Made by a program: the position numbers and the translations under genes. A stretch of DNA of 64,000 nt from assembly GCA_016719385.1 (NCBI GenBank), contig JADJZA010000006.1, positions 186,001 through 250,000 of the forward strand. The letters run 5' to 3'. Below are positions 1-11,394 of the stretch, one piece after another. This DNA comes from Candidatus Microthrix subdominans (lineage in GTDB: Bacteria > Actinomycetota > Acidimicrobiia > Acidimicrobiales > Microtrichaceae). The notes under the pieces are model-generated. The model was not told where the DNA came from. It worked only from the letters and a program-made list of their open reading frames with translations, and did no database searches. Each line of letters opens with the position of its first letter. Position 1 is the first letter of the stretch.

Positions 1-300
1 ACTCAGGTGGGCTCGGAGTTGCTCGAAGGTCAGCGTCGCAATGCCGGGGGATCCGATGATCAGGTAGTCCATCGTCGGCAGCTCCCCACCCTGTTCCAGG
101 CTCGCCAGCAGATGGCGAAGCCGGCGCCGGATCAGGTTTCGCGTCACCGCCGGACCCAGCTTGCGACCGAGGGCGAAGGCCACCCGTGGACGCGCTGCGT
201 CCGATGGGGCTGCGATCACCGTGACCGGTCCGCTGTGACCCTTCCGCCCCGCCTGACGCAGTGACCGAAAGGCTTGGCGACCGGTAAGACGCCACGTCAG
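1..300 (-). CDS. rnpA: ribonuclease P protein component (3' end outside window)
   Basis: Protein subunit of RNase P, which with the catalytic RNA removes 5' leaders of pre-tRNAs. Reading leftward directly after rpmH gives a basic protein containing RVAFALGRKLGPAVTRNLIR, the family's RNR-box region (conserved N-R in a K/R-rich helix), so the identification is firm although the last residues lie beyond base 1. No ATG, GTG or TTG lies in frame near the expected N-terminus. The only plausible start is CTG at 300-298, which overlaps the rpmH stop TGA (299-297) and implies translational coupling; this start is inferred. It is co-transcribed with rpmH, the usual arrangement. Confidence 0.88.
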   Translation of the reverse strand, partial: MTWRLTGRQAFRSLRQAGRKGHSGPVTVIAAPSDAARPRVAFALGRKLGPAVTRNLIRRRLRHLLASLEQGGELPTMDYLIIGSPGIATLTFEQLRAHLS

Positions 301-431
301 GCCGACAGGCGTGCGCGGCCCTTGCGCCGCCGGGCCTTCACGATGGAGCGACCCGAACGTTCGGACATGCGATGACGAAAGCCGTGACGACGCGCACGAC
401 GGCGCGTCTTTGGTTGGTAGGTGCGCTTCAC
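297..431 (-). CDS. rpmH: 50S ribosomal protein L34
   Basis: L34 of the large ribosomal subunit, 44 residues, starting VKRTYQPKTRRRARRHGF and ending in a run of Arg/Lys, essentially a textbook L34. GTG at 431-429 is chosen because the conserved KRTYQP motif follows immediately and a strong Shine-Dalgarno AGGAGG lies just upstream at about 437-442 (minus strand). A longer open frame to 545 exists, but its extra residues are not L34-like. The gene points away from dnaA, as in most bacteria with an origin here. Confidence 0.97.
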   Translation of the reverse strand: MKRTYQPKTRRRARRHGFRHRMSERSGRSIVKARRRKGRARLSA

Positions 432-817
432 CTGGATCCTCCTGAATGGTGCCCCGGACAAGCTTGCTGGGGGCGGTGCCGACTGGGCCGGCCTGTATGG
501 GGATGGGAATGGCCGTCTGCGCCGAGACGACACAGGGACCTTCAACGTTACGGGTCGCCCGCACCCCTAGGCAACCCGCGGCCTCATTGGCCGGAATACC
601 AGGCCGGGGGTGGAGCCGTTCACATGCTGATGGTACGGTCGTCGCTCCGGTCCGCAGCTACGGGACGCCCTTGACACGAAGCGGCCAGTCCGTCTTGGCG
701 GTCACACGTCACGAGCCGCAGAACAACTCGAGAATCTCGCCAGTTTGTCGTCCATGACGGCTCATCCACAGTATGTGGACTGCCTTGTGGACAAAGTCTG
801 AGGTGAAACGCCGCTCC
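432..817. other. rpmH-dnaA spacer, no gene
   Basis: Divergent promoter region between rpmH (left) and dnaA (right). No convincing gene is visible. A TTGACA hexamer at 671-676 could be a -35 for dnaA, but I see no good -10 at the right spacing. DnaA-box-like sites lie close to dnaA (separate entry). Confidence 0.6.
762..794. promoter_or_regulatory. DnaA-box cluster upstream of dnaA
   Basis: Three sites sit within 33 bp: TCATCCACA (762-770, one mismatch to TTATCCACA), TGTGGACTG (774-782, weak, reverse orientation) and TGTGGACAA (786-794, the exact reverse complement of TTGTCCACA, the form preferred in high-GC actinobacteria). They lie 24-56 bp before the dnaA start. They may serve autoregulation of dnaA or be part of the origin. 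Confidence 0.6.
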
Positions 818-2245
818 ATGGAGGATGAAGCCACATCGGTCTGGGAAGCCGTCGCCCGCGGCGTGACACACCAGGTGTCCAACGTGGTGTGGCGTACCAC
901 CTTCAGTGAGGTGCGCGCCGTCGATTTCGACGGGGTAACCCTGACGATCGTGGCACCCAGCCTGGTGCTGCGGGATCGCATCGACAATCGCTTCCGTCCG
1001 CTTCTGATGGGCGTGATCGCCGACCTGGGCATGGAAGGGGTGGACCTGGCGGTCGAGGTCGACCCCGACTCCAACCACCACGAGCCTCCCCACCCCGGCC
1101 CGCCGGAGACCGGTGGGTCCGGTCAACAGTCGGGCATGAACCGACCGGCGGGGCCCGGCCAAGCGAACGTCTCCCCGACGCCCGGCGCAGGGGTGGACAG
1201 CGCTCCCGGCAACCTGCGCGCCGGTGGGCTGAACAACCGATACACGTTCGCTTCGTTCGTCACCGGCCCATCCAACCGCTTCGCTCAGGCCGCTGCGCTC
1301 TCGGTTGCCGAGACGCCGGCCCGCTCCTACAACCCGCTCTTCGTCTACGGCTCGGCCGGGCTGGGCAAAACCCATCTGCTCCAGGCGATCGCCCACTACG
1401 TGTCGGAGAACTACCCCTCCTACCGGGTGCGCTACCTGTCGACCGAGGAACTGCTCAACGAGTTCGTCGACGCCATCCGCAACAACCAGCAACCCGACTT
1501 CAAGCGCCGCTATCGCGAAAACGACGTGCTGTTGGTGGACGACATCCAGTTCATGGAGGGCAAGGAACAGCTTCAGGAGGAGTTCTTCCACACCTTCAAC
1601 ACGCTGTATGAGGCCAACCGTCAGATCGTGTTGAGCTCCGACCGCCCGCCGGACTCGATCGCCACGCTGGAGGACCGCCTCCGCAGCCGCTTCAAGATGG
1701 GCCTGATCACCGACATTCAGCCGCCGGACTTCGAAACCCGCCTGGCCATCGTGCGCAAGAAGTCTGAGCAGTCCGAGTTCCCCCTGCCCGCCGAGGTGCT
1801 CGAGTTCATCGTCACCAACATCACCAACAACATCCGCGAGCTCGAGGGCGCCCTCAACCGGGTCACCGCGTACGCCAACCTCACCCGCACACCGGTGACG
1901 ATGGAGAGCGCCCGGCAGGTGCTCGGCGACCTCTCGGCCGGCGGGGGGCGCATCGTCACCCCTGACCGCATCCTCGAGGCGACCGCCGAGTTCTACGGGT
2001 TCAGCATCGAGGAGCTGAAGTCGAAGAGCCGTCGTCGTCCGCTGGTGACCGCCCGGCAGGTTGGCATGTACCTGTTCCGGGAGCTCACCGAGCTGTCCTA
2101 CCCGCAGATCGCCAAGATCTACGGGGGCCGGGATCACACGACGGTCATCCATGCCTTCGAGAAGATCAAGGCGCTGATGGCCGAGCGCCCGCAGATCTAT
2201 CAGGACGTTCAGTCGCTGATCCAGAAGATCAAGAACGGGTTATGA
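818..2245 (+). CDS. dnaA: chromosomal replication initiator protein DnaA
   Basis: Origin-binding AAA+ initiator, 475 residues from ATG 818. An upstream in-frame start at 773 would run through the DnaA boxes and is less likely. Domain I is at the N-terminus (MEDEATSVWEAV), followed by a Pro/Gly-rich linker (about residues 90-140). The AAA+ domain has Walker A GSAGLGKTHL and Walker B LLVDDIQF, and the C-terminal domain IV carries the DNA-binding signature GGRDHTTVIHAFEKI. All expected residues are present. It is followed by a 232-bp spacer and dnaN. Confidence 0.97.
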   Translation: MEDEATSVWEAVARGVTHQVSNVVWRTTFSEVRAVDFDGVTLTIVAPSLVLRDRIDNRFRPLLMGVIADLGMEGVDLAVEVDPDSNHHEPPHPGPPETGGSGQQSGMNRPAGPGQANVSPTPGAGVDSAPGNLRAGGLNNRYTFASFVTGPSNRFAQAAALSVAETPARSYNPLFVYGSAGLGKTHLLQAIAHYVSENYPSYRVRYLSTEELLNEFVDAIRNNQQPDFKRRYRENDVLLVDDIQFMEGKEQLQEEFFHTFNTLYEANRQIVLSSDRPPDSIATLEDRLRSRFKMGLITDIQPPDFETRLAIVRKKSEQSEFPLPAEVLEFIVTNITNNIRELEGALNRVTAYANLTRTPVTMESARQVLGDLSAGGGRIVTPDRILEATAEFYGFSIEELKSKSRRRPLVTARQVGMYLFRELTELSYPQIAKIYGGRDHTTVIHAFEKIKALMAERPQIYQDVQSLIQKIKNGL

Positions 2246-2477
2246 CCCCTGGGGACGGGGCTGTGGGCACACCGCCCTCGGCCTGGGGACATCCGGCCGG
2301 CCGTCCCCACAGCGACCGCGCCGACCCCGGCGCGCCTGGGGATCGCAGTGGACGAACGGTGGACGCGTCTCCCCAGCAAACACAAGGCTTTGGGCTAGGT
2401 TCTCCACAATCCACAGGCCCTACTACTTCACCTACCTGGAGTAGTCATCTCATCACAGCAGAAGGAGTAGGCGAACC
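2246..2477. other. dnaA-dnaN spacer, candidate oriC
   Basis: Non-coding spacer in the position where many actinobacteria have oriC. It holds several degenerate DnaA-box-like sites, e.g. TTCTCCACA (2400-2408, one mismatch) followed by CAATCCACA (2407-2415), GTCCCCACA near 2302, and TGGAC-containing sites near 2348-2364. It is fairly short and I see no strong AT-rich unwinding stretch. The origin could also use the flanking spacers. Confidence 0.45.
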
Positions 2478-3572
2478 GTGAAGTTCCGATGTGAACGCGA
2501 TGTGCTGGCAGACGCGGTCGGCAGTGCCGGTCGAGCAACCTCAGGACGCGGCGGTGCGCTGCCGGTGCTCGCCGGCCTTCGCCTGCGCTTGGAGGGCGAC
2601 CATCTCGAGGTCACCGGATCCGATCTCGACCTCACCGTCACCGCCGAGATCGAGGTGGCCGGTGGCGACGACGGTGTGGCCGTGATTCCCGCCCGCCTGC
2701 TGGCCGACATCGTCCGGGCCCTCGAGCCCGGGGCGGTCAACGTCACCGTCGAGGCCGACGAGGCGACGATCACCGGGGGCCGCTCGGAGTTCTCGGTCAA
2801 CGTGATTCCCCCCGAGGAGTACCCCCAGATCGCCGAGCCGACCGCCGATTCGGTCACCCTGTCGGCGGCAGCGCTCGCCGACGGGCTGCGTCAGGTGGTG
2901 CCGGCCGCGTCCAACGACGACAACCGCTTGATCCTCACCGGCGTGCAGTTGGCCGCCGAGGGCGACGGGCTGCGCCTGGTGGCCACCGACAGCTACCGCT
3001 TGGCGGTGAGGGACCTGGCCGGCCAGTCGGTGCTCGAGGATGGCCAGTCGGTGTTGGTGCCGTCGCGCGCCCTTGCCGAGGTGATCCGCTCGCTTGGCGA
3101 TGCCAGCGAGGTCACCCTGGTGCTCGGCGCCCAGGACGCCACGTTTCGCATCGGCGGGGTACGGGTCACCACCCGGCTGATCACCGGCGATTTCCCCAAC
3201 TACCGCGGCCTGATCCCCGATACCCAGGCCAACACGCTCACCGTCGATCGGCAGGCGCTGATCGACGCCGTCCGCCGCGTGAAGTTGATGGCTCGCGAAT
3301 CGACCCCGGTTCGGCTGGAGATGACCCACAACGCGCTCGAGTTGGTGGCGGTCACCCAGGACGTCGGTCATGCCTCCGAGCAGCTCGACGTCAGCTTCGA
3401 GGGCGAGGGCCTGACGATCGCCTTCAACCCGGACTACCTGCTCGATGGCCTGGACGCCGCCCGCGGCGACGAGGTTCGGGTGGAGACGATCGGCGACAAC
3501 AAGCCGGCGGTGCTGCGCGGCTCGGAGGCCGACGACTTCCTGTACCTGCTGATGCCCGTACGCGTGTCCTGA
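2478..3572 (+). CDS. dnaN: DNA polymerase III subunit beta (sliding clamp)
   Basis: Ring-shaped processivity clamp that tethers the replicative polymerase and repair factors to DNA. The 364 residues match the normal family length. It starts at GTG 2478 (KFRCERDVLADAV) after the purine-rich Shine-Dalgarno GAAGGAG at 2461. Three clamp folds are apparent and the C-terminus ends LYLLMPVRVS, matching the conserved YLLMPVR tail of bacterial clamps. It is followed 21 bp later by recF. Confidence 0.97.
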   Translation: MKFRCERDVLADAVGSAGRATSGRGGALPVLAGLRLRLEGDHLEVTGSDLDLTVTAEIEVAGGDDGVAVIPARLLADIVRALEPGAVNVTVEADEATITGGRSEFSVNVIPPEEYPQIAEPTADSVTLSAAALADGLRQVVPAASNDDNRLILTGVQLAAEGDGLRLVATDSYRLAVRDLAGQSVLEDGQSVLVPSRALAEVIRSLGDASEVTLVLGAQDATFRIGGVRVTTRLITGDFPNYRGLIPDTQANTLTVDRQALIDAVRRVKLMARESTPVRLEMTHNALELVAVTQDVGHASEQLDVSFEGEGLTIAFNPDYLLDGLDAARGDEVRVETIGDNKPAVLRGSEADDFLYLLMPVRVS

Positions 3573-3593
3573 GCCGGCGGGGCCGGCCGCCAC

Positions 3594-4709
3594 ATGTTTC
3601 TTCGCCGCCTGGAGCTGCGTCAGTTCCGCACCTACGAGGAGCTGACGCTCGATCTGCCGATCGGATTGACCGCCGTGGTGGGCCCAAATGGCATCGGCAA
3701 GACCAACCTGGTCGAGGCGGTGGCTTGGCCGTTGCTGCTGACCAGCGTGCGCGGCGTCCCCAACGAGGCCCTGGTGCGCCGGGGGGCCGAGGCAGCGGTG
3801 GTGCGCGCCGAGCTGGAGGAGCCGGGCCCCGATGGTGCCTGGCAGGCGAGCGGTGAAGCCCGCCGGGCGCTGATCGAGAGCGAGATCTCGGCGCGCGGCC
3901 GGGGCCGGGTGTTGCTCAACCGGCAGTCGGGTGCGCGGCGTCGGGACGTGGCCGGCGTCGGGCGGGTCACCGTGTTTTCCCCTGACGACCTGGTGCTGAT
4001 CAAGGGCGGCCCTTCGGAGCGGCGGGGCCTGCTCGACGACGCGTTGGTCGCTCGTGATCCCCGGCTCGACACCGTTCGGGCGGACTACGACAAGGTGCTG
4101 CGCCAGCGCAACGCGTTGCTGCGCCAGTCCAAGGGTTCGCTCGACGAGGCGGCCAAGCTGACGCTGGAGGTGTGGAACGCCCAGCTGGTCGATCGCGGCA
4201 CCCGGCTGGGCGACGAGCGGGCCAGCCTGTGCGCCGAGCTGTCGCCGTTGGTGAGCGCCGCCTACGAGGAGCTCGCCGGCGTCACCTGCGACGTCACGCT
4301 CACCTACGAAGCGCCCTGGCGCGCAGCCGGGCTGGAGGTGGCGCTCGAGCAGGCCCGTCGCGACGAGCTGCGGCGGGGCGTCACGCTCGTTGGGCCGCAC
4401 CGAGACGAGCTCCAGATCGATCTGGAGCAGATGGCGGCGCGCACCCATGCTTCCCAGGGTGAGCAGCGCAGCCTGGCCTTGTCGTTGCGCCTGGCGGTTC
4501 ACCGGTTGTTGACCGACCGCTACGGCACCCCGCCGATCCTCGTGCTCGACGACGTACTCTCCGAGCTGGACGCTCAGCGGCGCTCGGCGCTGTTGCGGGC
4601 GGTGCCCGCCGGTCAGACCCTGCTGACCACCGCCGCCGACCTGCCCGACGAGATCTCGCCGTCGGCCGTGCTCGAAGTGGTCGGTGCCGGCGAGGTGAGC
4701 TGGCGATGA
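3594..4709 (+). CDS. recF: DNA replication and repair protein RecF
   Basis: SMC-like ATPase of the RecFOR pathway that loads RecA at gaps. 371 residues. The N-terminus MFLRRLELRQFRTYEELTL and Walker A GPNGIGKTNLVEA are typical; the ABC signature lies around QGEQRSLALSLRLAV and Walker B is ILVLDDVLSELD. Its stop overlaps the start of the next gene (ATGA at 4706-4709), indicating an operon dnaN-recF-DciA. Confidence 0.96.
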   Translation: MFLRRLELRQFRTYEELTLDLPIGLTAVVGPNGIGKTNLVEAVAWPLLLTSVRGVPNEALVRRGAEAAVVRAELEEPGPDGAWQASGEARRALIESEISARGRGRVLLNRQSGARRRDVAGVGRVTVFSPDDLVLIKGGPSERRGLLDDALVARDPRLDTVRADYDKVLRQRNALLRQSKGSLDEAAKLTLEVWNAQLVDRGTRLGDERASLCAELSPLVSAAYEELAGVTCDVTLTYEAPWRAAGLEVALEQARRDELRRGVTLVGPHRDELQIDLEQMAARTHASQGEQRSLALSLRLAVHRLLTDRYGTPPILVLDDVLSELDAQRRSALLRAVPAGQTLLTTAADLPDEISPSAVLEVVGAGEVSWR

Positions 4710-5065
4710 GGCCCCGCCGTTCATCGCGCCACGTGTCCAACTCGCTCGATGCGGTGCTGGCCCACCTCGGACGGCCGTCGGTCGACGCCCACGAGGTGAT
4801 TCGAACCAAGTGGGCCACCATCGTGGGATCTCGCCTCGCCGGCTGGTGTTGGCCGAGCGAGCTGGTGTCCGGCGAGCTGGTGGTGAGTACCACCGATCCC
4901 GTGGTGGCCGAGGAGCTCAACCTGATCAGCCGCGAGCTGGCCGGGACGCTCAATCGACTGGTCGGGGACGACGTCGTCGCCACCGTACGGGTGCGTGTTA
5001 CTTCCGAGGGTCGATCTGGTGGGGCCCCCGGGGAGGGCGCCCCGGGGGCCCCAGACGGGCGCTGA
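4706..5065 (+). CDS. DUF721/DciA-family protein
   Basis: Small basic protein (119 residues) of the DUF721 family, found between recF and gyrB in actinobacteria. Related DciA proteins interact with the replicative helicase DnaB, so a helicase-loading role is plausible but not shown for this one. The family core is visible: W-A-T-I-V-G near residue 35, then a pattern ending LVVSTTDPVVAEELNL and a hydrophobic C-terminal helix. The tail is Gly/Pro-rich and apparently disordered. It overlaps recF by four bases. Confidence 0.85.
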   Translation: MRPRRSSRHVSNSLDAVLAHLGRPSVDAHEVIRTKWATIVGSRLAGWCWPSELVSGELVVSTTDPVVAEELNLISRELAGTLNRLVGDDVVATVRVRVTSEGRSGGAPGEGAPGAPDGR

Positions 5066-5148
5066 GCGGGTCAACCGGTCGGCGGGACCTTCACGATGGG
5101 CTATGATGATCGCCGGCCCCAGCGGCCGGATGGTGTGACAGCCACATT

Positions 5149-5169
5149 GTTTCCACATGGTTATCCACA
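5149..5169. promoter_or_regulatory. DnaA boxes in the DciA-gyrB spacer
   Basis: TTATCCACA at 5161-5169 is a perfect consensus DnaA box, and GTTTCCACA at 5149-5157 (two mismatches) lies 12 bp apart in the same orientation. They sit in the 180-bp spacer before gyrB. This is the best single DnaA box in the region and it lies outside the usual dnaA-dnaN position. Confidence 0.6.
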
Positions 5170-5245
5170 TCCTGTGTGTTCTTTAACGGCAAGCGTTGTC
5201 ATTCGATCCATATACCCCTCTTTCGCACCCACAGAGGTCACCCAC

Positions 5246-7201
5246 GTGACAGTTGAAACCAGCACGTACGGCGCCGATCAGATTCAGGTACTCGAGGGCT
5301 TGGAGGCGGTCCGTAAACGACCGGGCATGTACATCGGTTCCACTGGCCCGAGTGGTTTGCATCACTTGGTCTACGAGGTGGTTGACAACTCGGTCGACGA
5401 GGCGATGGCCGGTTATGCCGATCACATCGAGGTCACCCTTGGGGCCGACGGCTGCTGCCAGGTGGTCGACAACGGCCGGGGCATCCCCACCGATCCGCAC
5501 CCGAAGTACCCGGGCATGTCGGCCGCCGAGGTGGCCATCACCGTGTTGCACGCCGGAGGAAAGTTCGGCGGCGGCGGCTACAAGGTGTCCGGTGGCCTTC
5601 ACGGCGTGGGCATCTCGGTGGTCAACGCGTTGTCGGCGCGTACCGAGGTCGACATCGACCGGGGGGGCGAGCGCTGGTCGATGAGCTACCGCGACGGCGG
5701 GACGCCCGATCAGCCATTGCGCCAGGTGGGCCCCACGCCGGCGAGCACCGACGGGATCGACCGGCCGAGCGGCACCACGGTGCGGTTCTGGCCCGACCCG
5801 ACGATCTTCGATGACGTCACGTTTCGAAGCCAGACGCTGATGGAACGTCTGCAGATGATGGCGTTTCTCAACGCCGGTTTGACGATCTCCTTTTCCGACG
5901 AGCGCGGTGACGAGCCCGAACACACCGTTTTTTGTTATGAGAACGGCGTCCAGGACTTCATCGTTCACATCAACTCGTCGAAAGAAACACTGTTCGAGGA
6001 AGTGGGGAGCTACGACTGGAGTGAGGAGGCGGCCGGCGCCCCGATGCAGCTGGAGGTCGCGTTCCAATGGAACTCGGGCTACAACTCCGACGGCATGCAC
6101 AGCTTTGCCAACGGCATCAACACGATCGAAGGCGGCATGCACGAGGAGGGCTTCAAGAAGGCCCTCACCAACACGCTCAACCGTTACTCGCGCGAGAAGG
6201 GTCACCTGAAGGACAAGGACACCAACCTTCAGGGCGAGGACATTCGCGAGGGGCTGACGGCGATCATCTCGGTGAAGCTGGCCGATCCGCAGTTTGAGGG
6301 TCAGACCAAGTCCAAGCTGGGCAACGTGCCGGTGCGCTCGATGGTGGAGCGGGCGACCAACGACCGGCTGGGGGAGTGGCTCGAAGAGCACCCCAACGAG
6401 GCCCGGCGTATCGTCGCCAAGGCGGTCGCAGCGTCCCGGGCCCGCGAGGCGGCCCGCTCGGCGCGTGAGGCCACCCGCCGCAAGTCGGCACTCGACGGCG
6501 CCGGGCTGCCCGGCAAGCTGGCCGACTGTTCGTCGAAGAACCCCGATGAGTGCGAGCTGTACATCGTCGAGGGCAACTCCGCGGGTGGTTCGGCCAAGGA
6601 CGCCCGCGACCCCGCGACGATGGCGATCCTGCCCATTCGCGGCAAGATCCTCAACGTCGAGCGCGCCCGCCCGGATCGCATGCTGCGCAACGCCGAGGTC
6701 ACGTCGCTGATCCAGGCGGTGGGCGCCGGGATGGGCGAGGAGTTCGACCTCTCGCTGATCCGCTACGGCAAGGTCGTGCTGATGGCCGACGCCGACGTCG
6801 ACGGCAGCCACATTCGAACCCTGCTGCTCACGTTTTTCTTCCGTCAAATGAAGCCGCTGGTCGAGGCCGGCCGGGTGTTTATCGCCCAGCCGCCGCTGTA
6901 CTCGACCAAGGTCGGCAAGGAGACGGTGTACCTCAAGGACGATGAGGCACGCCGACAGTTCCTCGTCGGGCGCCCAAAGCACTCCGAGGACTTTGCCCGG
7001 CTGAAGGGCCTGGGCGAGATGGATGCCGACGAGCTGTGGGCAACGACGATGGACCCCGAGCGCCGCACGCTGTTGCAGGTGACCGCACAGCAGGCGGCCA
7101 TCGCCGATCAGGTGTTCTCGGTGCTGATGGGCGAGAGCGTCGAGAGCCGCAAGCACTTCATCCAGACCAACGCCAACGACGTCCGCTTTCTCGATATCTG
7201 A
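5246..7201 (+). CDS. gyrB: DNA gyrase subunit B
   Basis: ATPase subunit of the enzyme that introduces negative supercoils. 651 residues from GTG 5246. This start is chosen because the conserved N-terminus (YGADQIQVLEGLEAVRKRPG) follows within a few residues and AGAGG lies upstream at 5232; an open frame back to 5096 crosses the DnaA boxes. It has a GHKL ATPase domain (EVVDNSVDEA, DNGRGIP, GGLHGVGISVVNALS), a transducer, and a Toprim domain with IVEGNSAGGSAK and DADVDGSHIRTLLLTF. The C-terminus ends QTNANDVRFLDI, typical of actinobacterial GyrB. gyrA follows after 12 bp. Confidence 0.97.
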   Translation: MTVETSTYGADQIQVLEGLEAVRKRPGMYIGSTGPSGLHHLVYEVVDNSVDEAMAGYADHIEVTLGADGCCQVVDNGRGIPTDPHPKYPGMSAAEVAITVLHAGGKFGGGGYKVSGGLHGVGISVVNALSARTEVDIDRGGERWSMSYRDGGTPDQPLRQVGPTPASTDGIDRPSGTTVRFWPDPTIFDDVTFRSQTLMERLQMMAFLNAGLTISFSDERGDEPEHTVFCYENGVQDFIVHINSSKETLFEEVGSYDWSEEAAGAPMQLEVAFQWNSGYNSDGMHSFANGINTIEGGMHEEGFKKALTNTLNRYSREKGHLKDKDTNLQGEDIREGLTAIISVKLADPQFEGQTKSKLGNVPVRSMVERATNDRLGEWLEEHPNEARRIVAKAVAASRAREAARSAREATRRKSALDGAGLPGKLADCSSKNPDECELYIVEGNSAGGSAKDARDPATMAILPIRGKILNVERARPDRMLRNAEVTSLIQAVGAGMGEEFDLSLIRYGKVVLMADADVDGSHIRTLLLTFFFRQMKPLVEAGRVFIAQPPLYSTKVGKETVYLKDDEARRQFLVGRPKHSEDFARLKGLGEMDADELWATTMDPERRTLLQVTAQQAAIADQVFSVLMGESVESRKHFIQTNANDVRFLDI

Positions 7202-7213
7202 TCCGGAGTTTCC

Positions 7214-9757
<2,544 letters not shown>

Positions 9758-9760
9758 CCC

Positions 9761-9802
9761 CGGGGAGCGATCCCCGTGGTGCCCGCCGACGGTGGCGGGC
9801 AC
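9761..9802 (+). terminator. tandem stem-loops after gyrA
   Basis: Two adjacent perfect hairpins follow the gyrA stop: CGGGGA-GCGA-TCCCCG (9761-9776) and GTGCCCGCC-GACGGT-GGCGGGCAC (9779-9802). There is no T-tract, as is common in high-GC actinobacteria. The second lies just before the next start at 9812 and could also act on that gene's leader. Confidence 0.55.
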
Positions 9803-9811
9803 GATGGGGCC

Positions 9812-10183
9812 ATGTTCAGGCGACCAGGGTCGGACCGAGGTTCGGTCGTGTGGTGGGCGGTGGCGGTCGTCGGCTGTGCGCTCGTCATGTTGAGCGGTCT
9901 GGTGCTGGTTGCCCAGGGGTCGGTGCGGGCGGCGCAGGCGCAGGCGGTCGCCGACCTGGCGGCGCTGGCGGCGGTGGGCGTCGACGAGTCGGGGTCCCCC
10001 TCGGCCGGGGCGATGGCCGAGGTCATCAGCGCCCGCAACGGCTGTTCGTTGACGTCGGCCAACTCGCAACCGACGGTGTCGGGCGGCCGACGGTGGCGGG
10101 TCCGAGTGGCGAAGGGTCCCATCGAAGCGACGGCCGCCGCCGAGCCCGAGCCCGTTCACGCCTCCGGCTCCACTTCGCCCTAG
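9812..10183 (+). CDS. TadE/TadG-like single-pass membrane protein
   Basis: 123 residues from ATG 9812; an in-frame GTG at 9776 is possible but lies in the hairpin region. A short basic N-terminus (MFRRPGSDRGSV) is followed by one hydrophobic segment (WWAVAVVGCALVMLSGLVLV) and then AAQAQAVADLAALAA. This layout is typical of pilus-associated TadE/TadG-like and Rv3654c-like proteins, where the helix is followed by an alanine-rich stretch ending in a D-x-A-A-L-A motif. The remaining part is not recognisable. The neighbours (gyrA, DUF3566) do not form a Tad locus, so its function is unknown. Confidence 0.65.
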   Translation: MFRRPGSDRGSVVWWAVAVVGCALVMLSGLVLVAQGSVRAAQAQAVADLAALAAVGVDESGSPSAGAMAEVISARNGCSLTSANSQPTVSGGRRWRVRVAKGPIEATAAAEPEPVHASGSTSP

Positions 10184-10193
10184 ACTCTCGCAA

Positions 10194-11174
10194 ATGTCAC
10201 CATCGTCCGACGAGGGGTCCAGCACTGACGCCGCGGCCCCAAGCGGCGGTGCCCCCGCCAAACCAGGCCCTCGCACGGCGGTTGTCCCCGCACCCGAGCC
10301 CGGTACCGATTCGACGCCCAAAGAAGCTCGCTGGCAACGCGACGACCCGCCGCAGAGCACCCCGAAGGTCACCAAACGCACCGCCTCGCCCAAATCGGCA
10401 CCGGCCAAGCCGCCGGCCAGCACCGACGCCGACGTGAACTCGTCGACGGTTGTGGCACCGCCAGCGCCGGACGTGAAGCCCACTCCACCTGCCAAGCCCC
10501 AGGCTGTTGCACCCGCAGAGGCCAAGGCCCCCGACGCCAAGGCAATTCCGCCTGCCAAGACCCCAGACGTCAAGCCCACGCCGCCTGCCAAGTCCCCGGA
10601 GGCCAAGGCAGCCCCGGTGGTCAAGCCGGCACAGCCCAGCCCGGCACCGGCCGAGGATGCTCCCAAGACGGTGGCCGCACCGGTTGCGGTCGTTGCGCGC
10701 ACGGCGACGCTGAAGACGACCAGCACGGACGATGCCAATGCTGATGCGGACGCCGACGACTCAATGGTCGTCGAGTCGCGAGGCCGTTTCGGCCATCGCG
10801 AACGGTTTCGTGCCCGCAGGGTCCGGCGCTTGGTGCGCCACGTCGATCCGTGGTCGGTCTTCAAGCTGACGCTTGTCCTCAACGTCTGTATGTGGTTCAT
10901 CTTCCTGGTCGCCGGTGTGACGATGTGGTCGGTCGCCCGATCGTCGGGCACGATCGACAACTTCGAGAAGTTCATCGCCCAGTCCTTCAGCCTGACCGAC
11001 GTGTCGATCGATGCCGATCTGCTGTTTCGGGTGTACTCGCTGATCGGCCTGATCATCACGCTCGCCCTCACCGGTGCTGCGGTGATCGGCTCCATCCTGT
11101 TCAACCTGATCTCCGATCTGATCGGCGGCGTGTGGGTGTCGGTGATCGAAGAGGAGACGGCCGAGCCGCTGTAG
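10194..11174 (+). CDS. DUF3566 transmembrane protein
   Basis: 326 residues. The first roughly 200 are low-complexity, rich in Pro/Ala/Lys with repeated KPTPPAK and DVKPTPPAK-like units, presumably disordered and cytoplasmic. The C-terminal part is the DUF3566 domain: a basic segment, then WSVFKLTLVLNVCMWFIFLV and a second long hydrophobic segment around LIGLIITLALTGAAVIGSIL, ending VWVSVIEEE. In actinobacteria this family is encoded directly downstream of gyrA, exactly as here. Its role is not established. The repeat-rich N-terminus is the variable part of the family. Confidence 0.85.
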   Translation: MSPSSDEGSSTDAAAPSGGAPAKPGPRTAVVPAPEPGTDSTPKEARWQRDDPPQSTPKVTKRTASPKSAPAKPPASTDADVNSSTVVAPPAPDVKPTPPAKPQAVAPAEAKAPDAKAIPPAKTPDVKPTPPAKSPEAKAAPVVKPAQPSPAPAEDAPKTVAAPVAVVARTATLKTTSTDDANADADADDSMVVESRGRFGHRERFRARRVRRLVRHVDPWSVFKLTLVLNVCMWFIFLVAGVTMWSVARSSGTIDNFEKFIAQSFSLTDVSIDADLLFRVYSLIGLIITLALTGAAVIGSILFNLISDLIGGVWVSVIEEETAEPL

Positions 11175-11251
11175 GCGCTCCCGGCCACATCCGGGTTGGG
11201 CGTTCGCTCGAACATGGGCGAAGCGACTAACTTCGTCTGACCGAGTGACTC

Positions 11252-11325
<74 letters not shown>

Positions 11326-11394
11326 CGACATGCCAATCCGACGGCTCGTGAACAGGAAGCGATCATCAGCGCACTGAGACGAGGGGTCATCGCC

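Noticed and set aside
2541..4724. 727-residue minus-strand frame over dnaN/recF
   Set aside because: Antisense shadow of conserved genes.
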